Source: Centrapalus pauciflorus (lineage: Eukaryota; Streptophyta; Magnoliopsida; Asterales; Asteraceae). Taken from it: a DNA stretch of 64,000 bases. The position numbers were made by a program, and so were the translations under genes. The stretch is from the NCBI GenBank assembly GCA_020465985.1, contig JAANYP010002881.1:514632-578631 (forward strand), written 5' to 3'. Each line of letters begins with the position of its first letter. Position 1 is the first letter of the stretch. Positions 58,701 to 64,000 of the stretch are shown one piece after another. The notes beneath the pieces were generated by a model. The model saw nothing but the letters and a program-made list of their open reading frames with translations. It was not told where the DNA came from and did no database searches.

Positions 58701-60372
58701 TAACACTGCCCCTACTGCGCTCTCCGTACACGGTAATGATACGATCCTCAGAAACCGGTAGCCGAATAATCTTCTTGGAACAAGCAATATCTGCACGCTG
58801 AAAAGCTAACCAATCCATACCTATTATGGCATCAAAACTACCGATCTCTATAGGCAGCAAATCAATCCTGAATGGATAGCCGTCTATCTCTAATATACAC
58901 TGGGCATAAATATGCCTAACTACAGAAGCACTGCCATCAGCAAGCTCTATAACCAATGGCTCTGACAACTCAACAGGCAAAGCAGTAAAATATGCAGTAA
59001 AGGCAAGCGAAACAAAAGAACGGTTCGCTCCGGAATCGAACAACACTCGGGCACTATGACCATTTAAAATGAACGTACCCGAAACCACGTCGGCTGTATC
59101 TCGAGCCTCCTCCGCTGTCAACTGAAAAACTCGACCTCTCGCTGGCGGAACAGTATCTCTACGTGCTGAAGAGCCAACAGAACTCTGACCCTGTGCTGGG
59201 GGTCTCGAATCTCCCTGCCGCGGAGCTGTACAATCTCTGGACTGATGACCAGGCCGCCCGCAATTAAAACAGAGCGGGTCTCTCGATGTACATCCTGACT
59301 GGGTGTGGCCGGGCTGACCACAACGGAAGCAACGCACATAGCGGGGATCACACTCCCCTGTGTGCCTCTGGCGGCATCTCCTGCAAAACCGCTCTCTATT
59401 AGCTGACCCCGAACTCGATGCTCCTCCCCTCTGCTCGGACCCTGCAAAACGACTGCCCCTGTCATCGGGCCTGCGATCTGATCTCTGAGAAGACCTATCT
59501 CGATGCCGATCTCCCCCCTCGGACTCTGTGCGTCGACGGTCGTCCCCTCTAGGCTGGAACTGACTGGGACGACTATCTCTATCCCGATCTCTATCTCTAC
59601 CTCTGTCAAAACCACCTCCCTGTCCAGCCGTCTGAGTGACTCGTGGCTGCTCGACCACTGGATCTCTACGAGATAACTCGCTCTCTCGTCTACGAGCTAA
59701 CTCGACTGCCCTGGCATATGTCGGAATGTAACCGGTATCAATAAACTCTCGAATCTCCTTACGCAATCCCATCAGAAACCGATTAATCTTCCGTGACTCT
59801 GTACTAATCTGAATCGGCGCGAACAAACTCAAATCGATGAAAATCTTCTCGTACTCATCAACCGATCGCTGTCCCTGAAATAACGTCAGGAAATCAATCT
59901 CTAGCTGAGCCCTACGGTCCTCAGGACAGTATTGCTCCTCGAAACGAGCCCTAAACTGGCTCCAGGTCATCTCATAGGCTGGTCCGTCCCCCATCATATC
60001 TCTAATCGTACGCCACCAGTGCTGAGCGCTAGTCCGTAACTGGGCACTAGCAAAAGTCGTCATCTGATCAGGGTGGCATCCTGTGATACGGAAAGCCATC
60101 TCCATATCCTGCAACCAGTACATGGCCTTCACGGCCCCGGGCTCGCCGTGATACTCTGGCGGGTGTGCAGCAAGGAACTCCTTATATTTACACCCCTTGC
60201 CTGCCGCTCGCGATGAACCAGCTCCTGAATCTCTACCTCCGCCTGAACTCTGGGTCTGGGACTGAATACCCTCAGCACGGCCTTTCTCGTAGGCCTCCTG
60301 TAGTCGTCGGGCAAACTCCTCATCTGATACCCGTCCCCCAGTGGGACCCTCGGGTCTCTGCTCGTCTGTCAT
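55775..60372 (-). pseudogene. Gag-pol polyprotein of the chromovirus, broken near its 3' end
   Basis: The main frame runs from the ATG at 60372 (MTDEQRPEG) to a stop at 56278, 1364 residues. In order, counting from an upstream in-frame Met at 60399: gag capsid domain (about 75-235), Arg/Asp-rich linker, three Cys-His knuckles (339-390, the first irregular), protease (DSGA at 455-458), reverse transcriptase (YPLPRIDD to the catalytic FIDD at 789-792), RNase H (YTDAS, 936-940), then integrase with H2C2 zinc residues (H1127, H1134, C1164, C1167) and D1197, D1258, E1294. A one-base deletion at about 56276-56280 ends the frame after TSER. The integrase C-terminal part continues at 56009-56275, is closed by a TAA, and the chromodomain (VQWRYHKGSSATWEPEAD) follows at 55775-55996. 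The breaks are described only; no repaired product is given. Confidence 0.92.
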
Positions 60373-60379
60373 AGAATCT

Positions 60380-61679
60380 CTGCATAATGTAAACAACATT
60401 ACTATAACGACAATAATATGATTCTACAATTTCTTAGACCTACTCATCAGAGATCAAGCCCAAGGATCTAGACACTGGTTTAAGCCTAAGCATCACTAAT
60501 GATACTTAAACCTTAAACTAATGCTCTGATACCAAGCTGTAACACCCTACTTTTTCGACTAATGCCACATAGGACTCACAGTCCACGTCATCAAATCATA
60601 AGCAACGTCATCAAGGGTTAAACAGCTAATTACTACTAAATATCAACATCGGACATAAGTAACACAGGACGGGAACCAACCCCCGTCAACAAAGTCCGGC
60701 AACCACGACATAAGTAAAGGTTACAGTCATCCATAAATCACTGGCTAATAAGCCAAACCACAAAACATCAAGACTACTTACGAAAGTAGTCACTAACTAC
60801 TGTCCACGCGGCGGGTCTCGGCTACTGCCCGCTGTATCCCTAGCCTCAGTCCTCGTACCTGAGATCCACGGTTAAAACAACAGTCAGCGGAAAGCTGGTG
60901 AGTTACTATAAACAACTTTAAAACAGTTTATAAAATAGTTAGCACAACGTAACAACTGGTAAACAACTCTACATGCGGCCGGCATCAACGGCCCGACGCC
61001 TCATCGGGAGCGACCCGGCACAGCCTGCATAGCCCACTCCACAAAGTAGTGGGTTGTCAGGTCCACTGAGTTGGGAATGACCCAACAGGCCTCTCTACTC
61101 TGCGTATCAACGACTATACGCGTGATCCACGAACTCTGCTCTGTGCTAACAAATATCAACGTATAAAAGGATCCACATCGGACCCGGATAATAAACAACA
61201 AGTAAGTAACTCACCTGAAGCACGACTACAGTCCCGCTATCAACGACAGGCTCTACAAGTTCCAGGTCTAGCTACGAACCCTGGCAACAATAAATACGAC
61301 TACACTGTAACGACTAGCTATGGAACTCATAACGACTATACTACTAGCATTTACGGGCTCGACATCAACTATCGGACTCAGACCCACGAGCGCGGCCAGG
61401 AGCACGGCCACGATCGCGGTCTCGGCCGCGATCTTGGAGCGCGGGCGCGATCCCACCGCCAGCGATCACCCTTAGCCGCCTCATCCTGATCGCGGGCGCG
61501 ACCAGGTGAGCTCGGCCGCGCTGCGGCGACGAACAGAGCAGGTTATGCTCTGTTTTTCTACAGCCACGGGAATCCCTTTTAATCCCGATTTTACATATTC
61601 CAGGGGTTATAATCCAATCCCAATACACAATAACTACTTAGTATATCAATTTAGCTGAATTGAACGCGAATTACTAACC
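60380..61679 (-). other. Possible leader intron of the chromovirus mRNA
   Basis: A donor-like AAG/GTTAGT in the 5' LTR (exon end 61679, GT at 61678-61677) and an acceptor-like TTTACATTATGCAG ending at 60380, eight bases before the gag ATG. Splicing would remove U5 and the primer site. Inferred from motifs only. Confidence 0.35.
60523..60534 (-). other. Primer binding site, initiator tRNA-Met type
   Basis: The minus strand reads TGGTATCAGAGC three bases after the 5' LTR end at 60538. Confidence 0.92.
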
Positions 61680-62176
61680 TTAATACGTTCCTTCCTTCTC
61701 GAATTCGAGCTACACGTTGAAGAGATGGTGATGGTGGTTTTCTTTAATTATGGCTGCTGCTCCCTCTTGGTTCTCTCTCTGGTCTCTTGGCTGGATTCAC
61801 ACACACACATATACTTCTTTTAAGCTTCGTGAAATGAAGGAATGAAACACAATAAGCTATATATATACGTTTCCGGTCCCGAACTCAATTAAAACGGGTA
61901 CGGTACTCATTAATCACTAGGTAGACACTCGTTAACCCAATTCATCTCAAATTAACGACTTGGGTTTAGAATGTAAATTAACTTATTAAAACAACCCCAA
62001 ATCTCCAATTACTACTAAACCGGTTATTATCTCAACCGATTAAAATTACACGTAATAGCAATCTACTTTACTGACTCACGTGCAATTTATCAATCAAAAT
62101 TTACCAACTCATTGAGGCGACTCTTAAAGCCAATAAATAAATTACACGTACCTGCTGCTAGATTCCGGATGTTACA
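60538..62176 (-). repeat. 5' LTR of the chromovirus
   Basis: 1639 bp. It differs from the 3' LTR at five places only: an extra A near 60924, and substitutions near 61145, 61614, 61649 and 61983. Confidence 0.95.
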
Positions 62177-63338
62177 CGTTTGATTCATGAATTTTTTGGG
62201 ATACACTAGGATTTGCATATAAAATCCTATGTTTGGTTCGCAAATTTCAGTAAGGATTTAAAATCCTAGAATTTCTTAAATCATTTACTTCTTTGTTATT
62301 TAAAAACTCAGTCTTCTCTCTAGGATTTTAAATCCTAATTACCTTGCATTCTTCAGATTAACAAATTTTCCTTAAAATATAATGCTTAATTTTGACAAAA
62401 TTCTGACAAATGAAAATGCTTCATAATGCAAATCTCTAAAAAAAAATTCTGCGAACCAAACATGTATTTGTATTGTTTACCGTATTTTGCTTGTAGAAGA
62501 GGAAAAAAATGCAATAGTTATTGGTCAAAAGGTAGAAGGAAAAAATAACTTCAACAAAGTAGGAGTTCTGGGATCTTTCCTTCAATTTAATCAATTCTTG
62601 ATGATCAAGACACCAGCAGTATTTATAAATGCTGATTATTTCGTATCTCATAGACTCATACATATATAACGTTCCAACGTAAATTTATAATTCCAAAGAA
62701 ACAAAACAATATCAACAGCTTGATAAAGATGGGTGGCAAAGACAATAAGCTTGTAAACTGGTTCTCATCAACAATCAAATCAATGTTGGGTTGCTTTACT
62801 TTCGTGTCAAATTCAAAAGAACATAAAAGCACCATGAATTCAGAAGCTGCAGTCACGCTATCTGGGGCAGAGGCAACCATGATCGCAGCCGCTAAGCACT
62901 TCTCCACCGCCCATAAAGTTCGACTAATTTAGCTACATAAAGTGATCCCAGGGTGAAAAGGTCTTGTAACTAAGATAAAGTGACATTGACAAGATTAGGA
63001 GGCCAAAAGGACGGTCACCAATCAATTATTGTTAGATGTCCAGGATATGTTTTCATGAGTTGCAGTGTTGCACCATGAATACAATACAATATTTGTGAAG
63101 TAACTCTAGGAAACATCACAAAATCATCCGTGATGATGGCTTATAGCCAAACACCTTAATCAAAAAGACATTTACAGAATATCATATTCATTTCTTGTAG
63201 CAAATGACAAGCAGTGTAACCTTTTATCTGCGTCTTATGTACCCTCTGTGTTCTGCAATTGAAAGAATATTTCATAAACATAGAAAAATTATGATAAAAA
63301 TTGAAAGAATATTTCATAAACACAACCCCATATTAATT
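62177..63338. repeat. Segmental duplication, copy B, right part
   Basis: Begins with the second CGTTT target duplication (62177-62181) and continues the MITE and the small gene, parallel to 51800-52953. Small indels separate the copies. A phrase near the end (TTGAAAGAATATTTCATAAACA) is itself doubled at 63260 and 63300. Confidence 0.85.
62729..62932 (+). CDS. Small protein of unknown function, copy B
   Basis: 67 residues, the paralogue of 52348-52554. By eye it differs by one deleted Ser and about five replacements (for example NGF to NWF, and AAAMLSGPE to AAVTLSGAE), with the C-terminal AAAKHFSTAHKVRLI unchanged. The TATA box (62631-62639) and start context are kept. The 8-kb retrotransposon now lies about 550 bp upstream of the ATG and may have changed its expression or silenced it by methylation spreading. 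Function unknown. Confidence 0.6.
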   Translation: MGGKDNKLVNWFSSTIKSMLGCFTFVSNSKEHKSTMNSEAAVTLSGAEATMIAAAKHFSTAHKVRLI

Positions 63339-63414
63339 GACTTTTAGCCAAAACTTAAATTCAATTTAAAATATAATTAATTTTTATAATTTGCTTTAGT
63401 TTTTGTTTTTCTTT

Positions 63415-63640
63415 TGCAAATTAAGGTACATTTGCAGCGACTGTCGTCGCGAATGATGGCTCCAAAAATATTATTTTTCTATTAATTCAGCGTCGCAAAA
63501 GGGAACAAAGTCGTCACGAATGACGACGACATGTCAGTTGTCACAATTGTTCATCTTGGAGACAAAGTTTTTGTGGCGAGTACTTTTAGGCGACGTTAAT
63601 CGCCGCAAAGAATGTATTAGCGACGACATATGGTATTTCA
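63415..63640. mobile_element. CACTA-like subterminal repeat region (fragment)
   Basis: The motifs GCGACGA, CGTCGC, TCGTCGC and GGCGACG occur many times in both orientations within about 200 bp of otherwise AT-rich DNA, like the subterminal regions of CACTA elements. No terminal CACTA repeat or transposase was found in the window. Confidence 0.45.
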
Positions 63641-64000
63641 TGATTATGTATGAAAAGAAATGCAATTAAAAAGTTACAAGATTTTATATTGCCACGCTTT
63701 TGGCATGACGGAACTTACTAAGCTGTTTTTTCTCGACATAACATATAAAATAGAATTTGCAATTTGGGTACAAACTTTGATGCCTATATATGTTTTGGCT
63801 TGAGACTCTCATAGTTCACACAAGCATTAAGTTGAAGGATGTAAAATGCATATGTGATATATATGCAGGGGCCAAAAAAAGAAAATTTCGCAGCAAAGGT
63901 TATTTTTAATCTTTTGGGGATAACGGTGGCCGATTGGCCGTGGGGGAGTTGGTGTACCCGACTTTTGTCAATGATGGGTTTGTTTACGCATCTTTTGGTT
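63641..64000. other. Spacer to the window edge
   Basis: No gene or named element recognised. Confidence 0.5.

Larger units (their letters stand above)
54095..62176 (-). mobile_element. Young Tekay-like chromovirus (Ty3/gypsy LTR retrotransposon)
   Basis: It is on the minus strand, 8.08 kb, with LTRs of 1639 bp (5', 60538-62176) and 1638 bp (3', 54095-55732), both TGTAAC...GTTACA. It has an initiator tRNA-Met primer site, one long gag-pol frame, a chromodomain, a polypurine tract and a perfect 5-bp target duplication. By eye the LTRs differ by four substitutions and one single-base indel, so insertion was recent: of the order of 0.1 million years if a rate near 1.3e-8 per site per year is assumed. 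Its base composition is much richer in GC than the surrounding DNA. It sits inside a MITE end within duplication copy B. The gag-pol frame has two lesions near its 3' end. Confidence 0.95.

Noticed and set aside
59118..59615. 165-codon minus-strand frame
   Set aside because: Alternative frame of the gag linker and knuckle region.

Overview
This is nuclear DNA of a flowering plant, almost certainly a eudicot. It has intron-rich genes with GT-AG introns, a plastid-targeted HSP90, a plant-type PI4K gamma, a root meristem growth factor (RGF) precursor, and dense transposons in very AT-rich spacer. An asterid is possible, but the sequence does not prove it.

Layout. 1-12.5 kb is a nest of transposons: a minus-strand gypsy LTR running off the left edge (1-2522), the tail of a CACTA-like transposon (2523-3232), a fragment of a second LTR (3233-4338), then a long gypsy element (4407-12538) with an intact gag but a ruined pol. 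12.5-25.2 kb is AT-rich spacer with Helitrons, fold-back and TIR elements and MITEs, and no convincing gene. 25.3-36.5 kb is the gene island: PI4K gamma (+), a DNA-3-methyladenine glycosylase I (-, five coding exons, converging on PI4K) and a three-exon RGF/GLV/CLEL peptide gene (-). 38397-39722 is a MULE with 295-bp TIRs and a perfect 9-bp target duplication; it carries an eIF5B fragment and a MuDR-type transposase fragment. 39.7-46 kb is spacer with tiny Helitrons. 46312-51115 is a 19-exon chloroplast HSP90 gene (794 aa). From 51665 a segment of about 1.3 kb holding a 69-codon gene of unknown function is tandemly duplicated. The second copy is split by a young Tekay-like chromovirus (54095-62176) whose LTRs differ at only five places and which is flanked by CGTTT target duplications.

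How it fits together. The host genes do not form a pathway: they are lipid signalling, base-excision repair, peptide hormone, plastid chaperone and unknown. The clearest systems-level signal is in the gypsy elements. All four LTR types carry a splice-donor-like site downstream of their TATA region, and both elements with a visible gag start have an acceptor-like site just upstream of the gag ATG. Splicing would remove the primer binding site from gag mRNA, so coding and genomic RNA could be separated. The second signal is a gag-only element that kept its gag frame intact while its pol decayed.

All exon models were derived by eye from splice sites and reading-frame continuity; no alignment or search was run.
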